A stretch of DNA of 64,000 nucleotides from Oncomelania hupensis (GCA_036898135.1 CM072525.1:28287443-28351442); one strand, 5' to 3'; shown: positions 33,197-46,022, counted from the stretch's first letter. Translations and numbers: made by a program. The notes: a model not told the origin generated them from the letters alone.

Positions 33197-33536
33197 AACG
33201 ACGAAGTCCAAAAGACCATCACACAAGCCATTGGACAACACGATGACCTGCTCACAGTGGTGAAATAACGTAAACTCTGATGGTATGGCCACGTCATCAG
33301 ATCATCAGGTTTTGCAAAGACCATCCTGCAAGGCACAGTGCAAGGAGGTAGAAGAAAAAAGAGACCGAAAAAGAGGTGGGAGGACAACATTCGAGAATGG
33401 ACTGGTTTGACACTGGCGAAACAATCAAGGTTGCTGAGGACAGGGAAAGTTGGAGTATGCTGGTTAAACGATTATCTGTTGTGCCCCTACGACCTCCGAG
33501 ATACGGGATAGGATAGGATAGGATAGGATAGGATAG
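33197..33536 (+). pseudogene. RTE-like ORF2 C-terminus, after the hAT insertion
   Basis: This resumes the RTE reading exactly at the duplicated TCACC: NDEVQKTITQAIGQHDDLL, then LLTVVK, stops at 33266-33268 and 33278-33280 within KRKLRWYG, SGFAKTILQGTVQGG, and the DNIREWTGL block. It finishes in (GGATA)n. Joined across the insertion, it shows that the RTE copy landed first and the hAT element later. Confidence 0.85.
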
Positions 33537-33547
33537 GACAGTTTTGA

Positions 33548-33830
33548 GTAAAAGAGTAACGCTTGCTGAATATGCAGATGATATACCTATATGGATGAAT
33601 GAAAAAAACAAACTCTTTGTATGAAATAAAAGGGATTGAAAAAATGATATAAAAAAGAAATAAACAACATATCTCTTGTTATGAATGAAAATGGTCTTGA
33701 ATTGTCAAAATAAAATTACTTTTTAATAATGGTCAAGAACCAAGAGAATTTCCAAAATTAGTAAATGAAAATGAAGAACTAAAATATGTTAAAGAGGTTC
33801 AATTTTTAGGAGTGCATTTAACATGTAAGC
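33548..33830 (+). pseudogene. YADD block of the I/Jockey-group reverse transcriptase
   Basis: After the second GACAGTTTTGA the interrupted RT continues: VTLAEYADDIPIWMN contains the catalytic YADD box, and further on VQFLGVHL matches the FLG-hydrophobic block. Several stops lie between. This is the last recognisable part of the host element. Confidence 0.75.
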
Positions 33831-34325
33831 ATGTAACAGGAAGAGACGCCAAACAATTTCACAAGCCTGACGCAACGATTATCGATGATATTATCTTGTA
33901 ATGCGACAAAGTACGCAAGTTGTTTGTCCGTGAACTCAACGTTGTCATTATTAAGCAAAATAAAATATGTGAAAAAAGATCATTACACACTAACATACTT
34001 GACACACTGGCTCTTTAAAACAAAAACTCGACTGGGACTCTTAACTCGATGTAGAGATTAACCAATAACTCGGTGTTCAAAAATCAAAATTTCTCGGCAA
34101 AGTTGACTGTCTCACAATGAGTTGATTTCAACCATTTCAGCAGAGCCGAAGTAGCGAAGAAGGACTTTCAAAGGTCGAAACGGCTATCACGCACTTTGCT
34201 CTCAAAACAATGGGTCCTCCTATATAGAGTGGGGGACAGTATTGCAGAAAGACTGTCACCTTACCTTCTATTAGTATACATTGTAAAGCAGTGTTATTTC
34301 TACATCATCATCCGGTGTTCGAAAA

Positions 34326-34396
<71 letters not shown>

Positions 34397-34568
34397 CCTC
34401 TCCCTCTCCGTCCCTCCCTCCCTCTCTCTCTCCTTCTCTCTGTTTCTCTCTTAACTCGACGTTCCCAATCGAGATTTATTATTTGCAAAATTTTTTCTGC
34501 ATTAAATCTTTTTGTTTTCTGCATAAAGCTCCTGATTGGTCAGAGGGGAAGGAGAAGATGGGAAGAAA

Positions 34569-34629
<61 letters not shown>

Positions 34630-35097
34630 CCAGACAGGGCTGAAGAAAAGAATAACGGGGTTGAGAGGTTGGGGTTGGTGTGGAGTAGAAGGGCTCAGGG
34701 AACTGCTTTCTTAACCCTTCCATAACTCATTCTCGTAATTGGTGTTGTCAAAGAGCTAGGCGAAAATAGAAGCTATAAGCTTCTTCAATAGGAATAAACC
34801 GTTGTGTTAATGTGCAGAGTGACACACATTTACATGGTTGAGCAGGTGCAGTAATGGTTAGCTACTTCAAGAGTTTAGAAAACGTCAAGTCTTTGGACAT
34901 CAGTGCCCAGGATACCAGCATTGCTCAAACAGACCGCTGGCTGGCTCAAGGAGCGTCTCTCTCTTTGCTGCTTCGTCCCTCATTCTCATCCCGACGACCT
35001 GGCAGGTTGAGGGTTTGGTTTGGTAACTAGATAGTTTGATAGCTAGATAAACAGATAGAGATCGACCAAGCTAGACTAGATTAGATTAGGATGGATG
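33831..35097. other. Gene-free stretch with CT and GA arrays
   Basis: (CT)n at 34327-34440 and (GA)n at 34569-34626 lie about 130-180 bp apart and are mutually complementary. No gene is recognised. Frames over the arrays are artefacts. Confidence 0.7.
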
Positions 35098-35245
<148 letters not shown>

Positions 35246-35251
35246 GGGATT

Positions 35252-35379
35252 GCACGGTGGCCTAATGGTAGAGCTTTGGCTTGTGGATCTGAAGGTCCCG
35301 GGTTCGAGCCCAGGCCGGGGCATTGTGTTGTGTCCTTGAAAAAGCCACTTTACTCCTGTTTCCTACTCCTTCGGATGAG

Positions 35380-35411
<32 letters not shown>

Positions 35412-36090
35412 AGGATGCTATACGCGCCTTTCCCCAAATCATTCAGGCTCAAAGCGCGGCGATCTATACCAACATACACGCTCACCTGTCTCATCCACCC
35501 TCACACACACCAAATACACCTCCATCACTCAAACAGGTGGTGTAAAGGCAGGGAGATCGCTATTAGAAGACGGAAAGAAAATCGAATTTTTATTTTTGAA
35601 ATTTTTATATTGACTGCGTCCTGTACCATTATTGAAGGGAGGGAGGAAACCGGAGTGTCCGGAGAAAACCCTCGGTGACCTCAATAGTCTCGTACCTGAG
35701 TCACATACGTTCGCCCCTTGCGGGAATCGAACCCGCGACCTTCGGCATAGGAAACCGGCGACTTATCCACTGCGCCACGAGACCACCCCATGGTAGTATA
35801 AACCGAGGTCTAGTCTGTGTCGCATACATTCCATCATAACGGACTTTAAAGATCCTGACGCTCATGTCCTAGACGGGTGAGTGCCGGTGACAAGAACACA
35901 CCCAGCATGCACTTAGGTCCTTCTCCCCCATCCCTGGCTGCCCAGGATTGTGCTCAGTTGTACGGACGTCAGACCATGCGCCCAAAGGCTGCGGGTGGGC
36001 GTCTCGGGCGGCTTGAGTTAGATCCTGTATCGGCCAGCGCCTTAAGCAGCTCTTGAGCTGGTAAAGCGCTATATAAGAACGATTAATATA
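35252..36090 (+). mobile_element. SINE family 1, interrupted by a second SINE
   Basis: The head with box A (TGGCCTAATGG) and box B (GTTCGAGCC) at 35252-35330 and the body to CCTTCGGATGAGTATA (35382) resume after an insertion at AGTATAAACCGAGG (35796). They run on to GCGCTATATAAGAACGATT at 36090. The resumed part is nearly identical to 1630-1910, so this copy is young. Confidence 0.85.
35384..35795 (-). mobile_element. tRNA-derived SINE, family 2, inserted in family 1
   Basis: On the minus strand the head GGTCTCGTGGCGCAGTGG contains box A (TGGCGCAGTGG) and box B is GTTCGATTC. The body passes CTTCAATAATGGTAC and GATCGCC to GGGAAAGGCGCGTATAGC and an ATT tail at 35384-35410. AGTATAA-like sequence on both sides is a likely target duplication. 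This is the most complete copy of the family; others lie at 19205, 30428 and 40337. Confidence 0.8.
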
Positions 36091-36104
36091 TATAATAATA
36101 TATT

Positions 36105-37378
<1,274 letters not shown>

Positions 37379-37610
37379 ATGGCCACAGCCGAAATCCACG
37401 AATACAGTGTGGCTCGCCTTGGCCCTGAGCACGTGGTCGTTGAACCTGTAGTAACGTGAGGTTCCTCCGCCCTGGCCGGTGACTTCTGTGTAGAAGACTT
37501 TCGCCCAGTGATGCCGTGCTAACATCACCCCTGTTAGTCGCCTCTTACGACACGCCGGGAAATGTTGGGTCTATTCTATTTAATGCCCGAACCCACAGGG
37601 CATCAAACAG
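37379..37610 (-). repeat. Interspersed repeat with conserved-core appearance
   Basis: On the minus strand it includes CCTGTGGGTTCGGGC, GTGTCGTAAGAGGCGACTAA and the end GTATTCGTGGATTTCGGC. The latter end recurs at 56113-56150 (GCCGAAATCCACGAATACAG). The GTCGTAAGAGGCGACTAA block is familiar from dispersed repeats of marine invertebrates, possibly a SINE core. The family is not named here. Confidence 0.45.
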
Positions 37611-37799
37611 TAATGATAGAAGGTTCGTGGAAGTTTGGAGGAGGTTCCAAACCTTTTATCCCAGGATCTCAGATCCCGAAGCTAGGTTCCTAAACATTTT
37701 TTTTTGGGGGTGGTCCATAAGGTTCGACAACCTTGGTTCGGGTTCTTAGAACCTCCAAAAAATGTTTTTGAACCTTCCTTACCTACCTCCCCAATTACG

Positions 37800-39236
37800 C
37801 TCTAAACCGTGTTGTCTCCGGCAGCAACTGTCATCGTAAAACCTTTCTGGGCATCATAAATAATGACTAATGCCTCTGGGGCTGTAGGACTCTTTAGATG
37901 TAGAAGACGAGAAAGGAAAGAAAAGGAAAGGAAGAACAAGAACAATAACAAGAACAAGAACAAGAAGAGGAATGGTATTGTGTGCAATCTAAATTTAAAA
38001 AAAAATCTATTTCTGTTCCGACTTATGTAATAGAGATCTTTTCAGATCGCCGCTCTTTGAGTTCGACTGAAGAAAAAGCCCATGAAAGCAGCCTGTATTG
38101 TTTAGAAGGAGCAGGAGGAAGAAAGAAAAAAATGAAGCAACGAAGAAATAGGGCGTGGAGCATAATTACATGTAAAAGTAGTGTGTGTTGCACGTGGGAG
38201 TGGATCGGTTGTATAGAAGAGAGAAAAAAAAACAGTAAGGAGAGAAGGAAGAAGAAGAAGCAGCAGGATGGACAATGAGAAAACAAGTATAGAGGAGGAA
38301 AGGACGATCACAAAAGGAGAAGAAAAAAATATGGAGGACAAAAAGAACAATCAAGCAATGTAGAAATGAGAGCATGCTTCATACGTAGTGTCTATTTCAC
38401 CGGGGTGGAGGGGTTCTGTAGAAGAGGAGGAGAAGAAGGAGAAGAAGAAGAAGAAGAAGAAGAAGAAGAAGGAAGGAAAAGGAAGAAGAAGAAGAAGAAG
38501 AAGAAGAAGAAGAAGAAGAAGAAGAAGAAGAAGAAGAAGAAGAAGAAGAAGAAAAAGAAGAAGAAGAAGAAGGAGCAGGAGGAAGTAGGAGAAGAACATG
38601 GTGGAAGAAAGGAAAAAATGAAGCAATTAAGAAATAAAACATTGGTCATAATAATATAGTATCTATGTCACCGGGGTGGATCGCCTCTTTAAAATAAGAA
38701 GGAGAGGAGGAAGGAGAAAGAAAAGGAGGAAAGGGAGATAGGAAGAGGAGCAGGAGGAGAGGATGCAGATGGAGAAGGGCGAAATCGGAGAACTACGTTG
38801 TTTTTCAACGTCACCGTCCAGATTCACGTTTCACGGTGATCGAAGGGCCGGAGCAGACATTGCGAATCATTCGGGCATCATAAACGGTGACTAAGTCTCT
38901 CGGGGCTGACGGTCTGTTTGAAAGAAGAGGGAAGATAAGGGCGAGGAGGAGGAGGAGGAGGAAATCAGAGCATGGGTCATACATGTTCAAAACTACCTCC
39001 CCAGATGTACATTCGAACACTCGTAACTGTGTTTTCGTCGGCAGGAACAGTCGTCGCAACCCTTCGAGGTACCATACATAGGCACTAGTTCGCTGGAGCT
39101 GGCGATCTCTTTAGAAGAAGGAGGAGAAGGACAAAGAGAAGCGTGAAGGATGAGGAGGCGGAGGAGAAGACGAAAACAAGAGAGAAGAAGAAGAAGAAGA
39201 AGAAGAAGAAGAAGAAGAAGAAGAAGAAGAAGAAGG

Positions 39237-39310
<74 letters not shown>
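37800..39310. repeat. Degenerate higher-order tandem array with embedded (AAG)n
   Basis: At least six diverged units repeat over 1.5 kb. One signature (GGCATCATAAA, GACTAA, CTCTGGGGCTG, CTCTTTAGA) occurs near 37848, 38873 and 39068. A second (AAGAAAT, CATGGTCATA-like, TCACCGGGGTGGA, TGTAGAAG) occurs near 38145, 38363 and 38630. Each is followed by AAG/GGA-rich purines, expanded to (AAG)n at 38440-38590 and to (AAG)n plus (ATG)n at 39181-39309. Homopolymer frames here are artefacts. Confidence 0.6.
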
Positions 39311-39312
<2 letters not shown>

Positions 39313-40336
39313 AAATGTAATAGAAAAGTGGAATAAAACCGTTAGAAAGTATTGTTTTGTGTTATGTTCTGCGTGTTTTGTTTGCATGCCTGAGGAAGAC
39401 GTAATTAGCTCGACATTTTTCACTGTGTTGCTTTGTCTTGTTTTTGTCCAATTGGCCATTTTTAAAAGGTGGTTTATTCATATGTTTCCAATTATTGTGA
39501 TAAAAAAGGAAAGAAGGAAAGAAAGACAGAAAAACACCGACAAACCCGCCCCACAAGATTAAATCAAAACTACAACGCTAGAAACTACTTTGCTTTATTT
39601 TGAAATTTAAACCAAAAATAAAAATAAATGTTGTTTTTTGTACTAATTTGGAACCGGTGAAAAGTTGAAAATGCCGACCGACGGACGATGCTTCTCATAA
39701 ACTCCAAATGCTTAGTGTACATGATAAATCGTTGTATTCACGCACGCACACACACGCACTTTCTTTGGTCCACTGCACCTCACTCCTCACCCACCCTCAG
39801 TGGGATCCGGCCTTTTCGCCCCTGGATAAATTGCCCCCGGACTATTCGCCCCCACCCTCAGTATCCTCCATTCCTGTTTCCCCCTTTCCCTGTCTTTATC
39901 CACCCCTCTTCTCCCCCCCCCCCCTTAACCCTGCCATGCCCCCAAACCCTCTTACCACCCTCAACCTCCCTCCCGTCTAAAGTAGAAGAAAAAAAAAGTC
40001 TAACTGCTATTACTCACTGTCGGCACAGCGTCGTTACCTAACGTAAGAAGAGCATCCCTGTACTGTCAACTACTCTATATGTCATTGCTACAAAACATTA
40101 AAACTTGGAATCTTTCCAACTTTTTTAGTTTTGGCGAACTACATGTATAAAGAAACCTATAATCTGCTGTACTTTACCTCCTTCAAAAACCTTCTACTTG
40201 TCTTTAGTTCAATATGTTTTTTTGTTGTGTTTTCTTGGCAGCCTACTTAGTACCCCGAGAGTATATATTTCTCAGACTTAACCAGCATTGTTCAACCTCA
40301 CCACGACAGCTCGCTGCCGCGGACGACACTTTTCCG
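39311..40336. other. Gene-free stretch
   Basis: Pyrimidine- and C-rich DNA lies at 39770-39980, and otherwise unique AT-rich sequence. I see no gene or repeat family. Confidence 0.6.
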
Positions 40337-40625
40337 TGTTTAGCAGCTAAGTGGACAGGGTGCTGTTTTCCTATGCCGAAGTTCGCGGGTTCGAACCCAC
40401 CGTGGGCCGATTTAAAGACGAGACTGTTCAAGACACCCAGGGTACTTTTTCTCTCTCCCTTCAATAATGGTATTTCTATACAGTTAATCTAAACTTGGAA
40501 AATAAACATCGATTCCTCTTCGACCTTCTGTTATAGTGGTCACTTCAGATCGCCGCGCTTTGAGTTGAATTTTTTTAAAGCGCGTGATAGCATCCCGTAC
40601 TATTATATTATTATTATTATTATCC
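40337..40625 (+). mobile_element. SINE family 2, diverged copy
   Basis: A tRNA-like box B (GTTCGAACC, 40389-40397) within TTTTCCTATGCCGAAG... matches the head of the minus-strand copy at 35384-35795. The body includes CCTTCAATAATGGTA and GATCGCCGCGCTTTGAG, ending in GCGTGATAGCATCC and an ATT tail. Confidence 0.75.
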
Positions 40626-40890
40626 CTTCGGACTTTACATAGGTCATTCTCTAAAGTCCCCTACAATTGGGAATGCACTACCTCCTGCGCTCATCAAAAT
40701 CTTAACATCTCTTGGTATCTGTGCGCTTTGAGACTTAATACGGAAAGCGCCCTTTTTGCGCCTTTGTTGGCCTCACAATCTGGAATTGCATTCCTGTCCC
40801 TGTCCCTCCCCAAGACAGCCAGACACTGCAGTCTCCGATCAGTTTTAAGCCACTATCTGTTTCCCACCTATTTGTTAGAGTGATGTACGC

Positions 40891-40972
<82 letters not shown>

Positions 40973-41753
40973 CCCCCCTCCACCTCCCGCCTTTTGGCAT
41001 TCTTCGGTACCTGAAACTTCGCATCACATGCGAACCTTGACGACGTCATACAAATCTCTTTGAAAATAACAGTAAAAAAGTTACTTTCATGTTCAAAAGT
41101 TTTAACGAGGTTCTTCATAACGCATAAATGTTCCTTAACCCACAGAGGCCTCAATCTTAAATTTCAAAGTGAAATGGAAAGTGAACAGGTGCTACAACGA
41201 GTTTAGCTCCAAAGCTTTGAAACTAAAAGACAAACAGAAAATACGTGGAATATATTTAAACGGCAGTCTTTTTTTTTTCTCGGTCGTTCCTAAAAGTTCA
41301 GACAGGTGAAAATGCCACCATGAATGACAAAACTGTATTGTTTGTTTTCATATTTCAAAGCAAAATGAAAGAAGTAATGATTATAAAGCTGCGGGTGGAC
41401 GTAAAGATAGGTTGAGTTTGAAGCGATGAGGGTTATAATTACTACATGTCTACTTTTACTGTACTTCTAAGGTAGATTTTTCGAAAACATTTTACGAAAT
41501 AAACGTTTGTGGGGTCGAGTGACAAATATTTATGGTCTTAACCATCGATAGTGTAGACATATTTGGGGGGAAAAATATCATTGCAGCATTGATTGTGTGC
41601 TTTCTAAATGTCCCTCTTCTGCAAATAGTGAGTCTGTCTGCGAACGTGGAAAGATGTCCTTACGCTTTAGTGATTTATTACGTATCTGTTGTGTTTACTG
41701 AGACAGTTCTGTCTCTGAACTAATCGGTCAAATCCCAGAGAGAGAGGGAGGGA

Positions 41754-41817
<64 letters not shown>

Positions 41818-42035
41818 GGAGAGAGAGAAATGTGAATGCTCAACGTCAACGTTTCATTGAGGTTGTTGTTTTTGTAGTAGTTGTTGTTGTGAGGCGGGAG
41901 TGGATGGTGGTGTTGATAGTGGTGGACAAGTGGTGGTGGTAGTACTGCTGCAGTTGCTGGTGGTGGTGGTGGTGGTTTAGTTGATGTTGTTGCTGCTTTT
42001 GCTGTTGTTGCTGTTTTTGTGGTGATTGTGGTTGA
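40626..42035. other. Gene-free stretch with CT, GA and GTT/GGT repeats
   Basis: (CT)n at 40893-40969, (GA)n with interruptions at 41739-41828, and GTT/GGT-rich DNA at 41860-42030. Short frames show no motifs. Confidence 0.7.
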
Positions 42036-42350
42036 AACACATTACAACCAATCGGAATAAACTTCGTCATCACTGCTTTACGTCATACAACTTTTCTTAA
42101 TGTCCAAGAATTTTCACAGCTATCTACATTTATCGCGAAGCTTCGATCGATACTAAACAAGCAACTCCAGAGAATTTTCCAACAATATCGACCAACGAAA
42201 ATTATCAACATTATACCAAGCCTCTTCTAACAACAACGCAAAATTAAATCAAAGGTAAATACACTCTATTATTGCATGCTTTGCAAAATAAAACGATCAG
42301 ATCTATAGCGCGCGTTTCACACGAACTATCGTGCGCGTTTCAACGTAACA
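42036..42350 (-). mobile_element. Probable LTR, family A, truncated copy
   Basis: The minus strand starts TGTTACGTTG and matches the first 310 bp of the block at 14200-14804 (ATCGTTTTATTTTGCAAAGC, AGTGTATTTACCTTTGATTT, TCGATCGAAGC, GATTGGTT). The second half with the polyadenylation signal is missing. Confidence 0.7.
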
Positions 42351-42429
42351 AATACATTCCCCCAAAAGAAACATCCGCACGTTACATCTAATCTCATGCC
42401 ATGAATAGAAGCTCTTGCGCATCTAATCT

Positions 42430-42487
42430 AGCGCCTTGAGCAGCTCTTGAGCTGGAAAAGCGCTATACACGTATATAACAACGATTC
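42430..42487 (+). mobile_element. SINE family 1 tail fragment
   Basis: GCGCCTTGAGCAGCTCTTGA and GCTGGAAAAGCGCTATA match the SINE 3' end closely. The fragment lies between a truncated LTR and a hAT-like element. Confidence 0.75.
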
Positions 42488-42569
42488 TATAACTAACAAA
42501 AAATGTAATCTAAGACATCCAAACTAACCACCAAATTGATATGTTCCAAATTACTTTTAATAGCTTCAC

Positions 42570-42966
42570 CAGGGATGTCGTTTGGGTCGGATCTTCGGCT
42601 TTTAGCCGAAATTTTTATAAAAAAGCCGATAAACTGTCCGTCATGTCGGCTCGCCGAGCCGAAGTTTTCACGGGTGAATCGGCTCGGTTTTGTCCATTTT
42701 TGCGATATTCCTGTGCTGTACGCTTGCAGTTTAGGTGAGGATTCGATAATTACAAAGGTTAAACCCAGAAACTCTGACAGTATTGTGGTCTGTCAAGGGA
42801 CAGTCTAAACTTTTTATTGTTTTTGTGTGTGTAACATTTCAGAAAATAAGATTTCTTTTCAATGTTCTTATTCTACTCTTAAAATCATGTTTTATTACAA
42901 AGATATGCATCCACAGAACACCTTTAATATATGGAGGTGGAGGGTGCACGTTAACGTAGTGAATCT

Positions 42967-43001
<35 letters not shown>

Positions 43002-43110
43002 ATGTGAGACTGCTTTGGAAGAGAGAGCCGAAACTTTCTGTAAAAAGCCGAAAGTTTCACGGCTGTTTCGGCCAAATCGCCGAAGAAAAAATTTCGTAGC
43101 AACATCCCTG
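42570..43110. mobile_element. hAT-like non-autonomous element (6-bp TSD)
   Basis: The ends are CAGGGATGTCG at 42570 and an inverted CAACATCCCTG to 43110. CTTCAC lies on both sides (42564-42569, 43111-43116). The subterminal 120 bp on each end are rich in TTCGGC/GCCGAA motifs, including palindromic CGGCTTTTAGCCG. An A-run fills 42971-43000. No coding capacity is visible. The CAGGG terminus suggests hAT; a 6-bp duplication is unusual but known for some hAT groups. Confidence 0.65.
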
Positions 43111-43346
43111 CTTCACATGATCCACGCGGTATCAGAATATTAAAACAGATCAAAACATTTTGCTGGTTATTTTCGTTTTTTAGGAGAGAGATCCAGAAGT
43201 TGTAATATCGTCATGACTAATCACATTGCTCTCTCACATACACTATAAAAACATCAGTGGAATCTTAGGGACGAATCTTTACCATAAAAAAGCAAAACAA
43301 AAACATAACAAGTGAGGAATAGCTTAATGAACTCTGTATGGCCTAC

Positions 43347-43399
43347 ACAAATAGGTATTACTGGGTCTGGCAAACAAATAGGTATTACTGGGTCTGGCA
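43347..43399. repeat. 27-bp exact tandem duplication
   Basis: ACAAATAGGTATTACTGG plus GTCTGGCA occurs twice in tandem without change, implying a recent local duplication. Confidence 0.8.
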
Positions 43400-44654
43400 A
43401 ACAAATGCTTACGTAACGTTTTATAGACAAGCACTCACAGTCCCTCTCCTAGACTTTATAGTACTTGAAAACGTAACACTTTGTTGTTGTTGGTGATGGT
43501 GTTGGTGTTGGAGGTGACGGTGGTGGTGGCGATAGTGTTCTAAATTAAAAAAACTGTTGTGAGGTCTGTCTGATTTGGACTGACATAAATCCTTTCCGCC
43601 CTCCATCCCGAATTAGAGTTTACGTCACATGCTTATGTTAAAGAGTCTGAAATTGGTGTTTTTCTCAAACTTTGACACTATAGATAGTATGATTATAGAA
43701 GAGTTTTGTTAATTAGCCCACGTTATTCATGTTGAAACTCTCCGATGGGCGTACGAGTAAACAGCTGAAAAAGGTCATTTAGGTTCCTTAATAATTCCAG
43801 GGTGCTTATGTTGTTGTTAATAATATTGTTATTAAAATCATTTTTATTAATATTATTACAAAGGAGTTTTACATGGTCGGCCCAATGTCGATGTAGTCAC
43901 TCTCTTTGATGACTTAAAATAGGTGGTAGGTCCGCCCAACTATGAGTTAAGGCTTGTTGTGATAGATTTACCTCGCAAGTACTATTTTATTGACAGCTGT
44001 CTCGGACTCATGCCATAGACAGAGACATTAATACCACAAGTTGGGATCCATTCGTCTGGTACTAGCGCAAGTATTGGTTAACAAAGGCCCCAGACAAGCC
44101 AGAAGAGTGGGTACGGGTATCTATTGCGCGGAGCAGGCAGCGAAACGGGCTGCCCATTGGGGGTTACGGGTATTTCTCATGGTGTCGAGTGTTAACTTTG
44201 GAAACAAAAATCGTATTCTAATGGTGCCGTGACGCGCTTCCCCTCGGCGCGATTATCCATCTTGTCCACGAAAAGACGTAGAATTAAAGTGGAAAAAAAA
44301 CACAACAACAACATCAAAAAGAATGGAAAGCTGTTACAGTTAATGTAATCGTCCATAAGGATACACAGCTTTAAGCTTAAAGTTGGTCATCTCCTTCGGT
44401 AAAGATCAATATATAGGGCAGAGACAATCAAGATCCCGCGAACGGCAGATGCTCGTTATTCCCCACCACCTACCCTAACCCCATCCCTTATACCAAATAC
44501 AAACCAAAGTTAAAGCTGGAGTAGCACTGTGTGTCTAGCTAGTCAGCGATATTCGTTTTCCTGTATCTGTGTATGCGCTTGTGTGTGTGCGTGCGTGTGT
44601 GTGTATTAATTTTTCTGTCCTCTTTTGTTATGTGGCTTAGCATGTGATGATCCT
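43400..44654. other. Gene-free stretch
   Basis: GTT/GGT repeats lie at 43480-43530; otherwise this is AT-rich unique sequence. The segment 44040-44240 is more GC-balanced, but I see no motif on either strand. Confidence 0.55.
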
Positions 44655-44660
44655 GTCTGT

Positions 44661-45301
44661 TATGGCGTACGAACAGGGTCAAACGCGCGATGAAAAGTAT
44701 CGCTACTTTGCATCGCTCCGTTACGAAAGGATCGATCGTTTTCATCGCGCATTTCCGAGTTCTTCCGAAAACACAGTATGCAAATTTTCCAAAAGTTTGA
44801 TCGGAACTAAAGCGGAACACAAAACAGGCAATCGCGCCAATCTGCTTGCTTTCCTTTCGTTTTGCGTTACTTGAGGCGGGAAGATGGATGTAGATATTAT
44901 TTATTAACTAATATTAATTCTTATATTTAGCTATTTGGAAAAAATATATTTATTAATTAATTTACTCTGCAAAGGACAATTGGAACTGCGGAATGTTACA
45001 TAATACATGTATATTATTTCATTAGCTTGCCCGATTTCAATTTTGCAGAAACAGTGTGTTTCGCCTCGGTAAACTTCGGAACTGCGCGATGAAACTGCTC
45101 GAGCTAAAGTATCGATGCAAAGCATCGATACTTTTCAGAAAGCATCGATACTTTCGCATTTGGCGTTCCATTTGAGAAAATGTGCGATCCTTTTGAGAAA
45201 AGTAGCGATACTTTCCTAAACGGATGGATCCTTATGAGAATTTTATCGATGCAAAGCATCGCTACTTTTCATCGCGCGTTTGTCCCTGTTCGTACGCCAT
45301 A
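44661..45301. mobile_element. Unclassified foldback element with 6-bp TSD
   Basis: The termini are TATGGCGTACGAACAGGG at 44661 and its inverse ending at 45301. The first 38 bp of the arms differ at one position, and weaker similarity continues to about 55 bp and again further in. GTCTGT lies on both sides (44655-44660, 45302-45307). The right interior holds tandem and palindromic GTATCGATGC/GCATCGATAC units (45106-45270). No protein is encoded. The superfamily is unknown to me. Confidence 0.7.
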
Positions 45302-46022
45302 GTCTGTGCCTGAGTTGCGTGTGCTGTACACCTGAGGTTGGTGTTTATGTGTGATGGCGTTGGTTTGTGGTATTGTGTGGAGGTGTAGGCGGTGTAAGGT
45401 GTAGTAAAAAACTATGTTTGGGATGTGCCTGTGGATAATAGTTGTTCTATTATATTTTAATTGTTGCACTGTTTATGTTGTGTTTGTTTGTGTCATCCTT
45501 TTCCCAAAATAAATCTACATTTTTCATTTACTGTTTGTGCCGTCGAAAGGTGAATTTCTATGTAAAGTTCATAGACGAATAAATTCTCAGGCGCTGTCAG
45601 TTTTAGTCTTAAAAGAAAATATTCACGACAAAACTAACATGATTTAAATAATACTAAGCATAACAGCTTTCATTTTTTTTAAAATTTTATTTAAAATTTA
45701 ACGTCTTTTTGCTTGACTGATTTTAGAACAGGAAATTACTCGTACGATCCGTGAATTTGGATTCGGAATTCGTGTTTTGGGAATTGATGAGACTTATTTT
45801 GGGTTTTGGATTTGGAACCTGGAAACTATTGGCCACCCTTGCCGGCGGAATTGTATTTTCTTTCTCGGCGAAAACACCGCAGTCGCAGAACAGTGGAACC
45901 CAGTACGAGGGGGAATGGTACGTAGTGCCCGCAGGTTGGGTTTTTAGTGCCTGCAGGTTGGGTTTTTAGTGCCTGCAGGTTGAGTTTTTAATGCCTGCAG
46001 GCTGAGTTTGTGTATCTGCCGT
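45302..46022. other. Gene-free stretch with a 22-bp minisatellite
   Basis: About four tandem units of GTGCCTGCAGGTTGGGTTTTTA-type sequence (22 bp; key parts CCTGCAGGTTG and TTTTTA) lie at 45927-46012. The remainder is AT-rich without genes. Confidence 0.75.

Larger units (their letters stand above)
31016..33536 (+). mobile_element. RTE-like non-LTR copy, 5'-truncated, with hAT insertion
   Basis: The copy starts inside the reverse transcriptase (FNRLKPQAEQIIAEEQAGF) and ends with six GGATA units at 33510-33536. It is flanked by exact 11-bp duplications GACAGTTTTGA (31005-31015 and 33537-33547), which prove insertion into the I/Jockey-group element. It is the longest RTE copy here and is split at 31932-33191 by a hAT-type element. 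Confidence 0.85.
27640..33830 (+). mobile_element. Decayed I/Jockey-group non-LTR element with nested insertions
   Basis: Three collinear plus-strand parts belong together: an endonuclease segment (27647-28019), a linker and reverse transcriptase (about 29581-31015), and the YADD block and its downstream part (33548-33830). They are separated by the THAP-bearing insertion (28027-29573) and the RTE copy (31016-33536), with a SINE fragment at 30428-30513. EN motifs such as CGDFNTHSPLW and RT motifs SYRPISL-like, QAGFQKGRST, FFDVAKSYD and YADD place it near the I/Jockey group. Many stops and frameshifts show old age. The 5' and 3' ends are not resolved. Confidence 0.7.
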
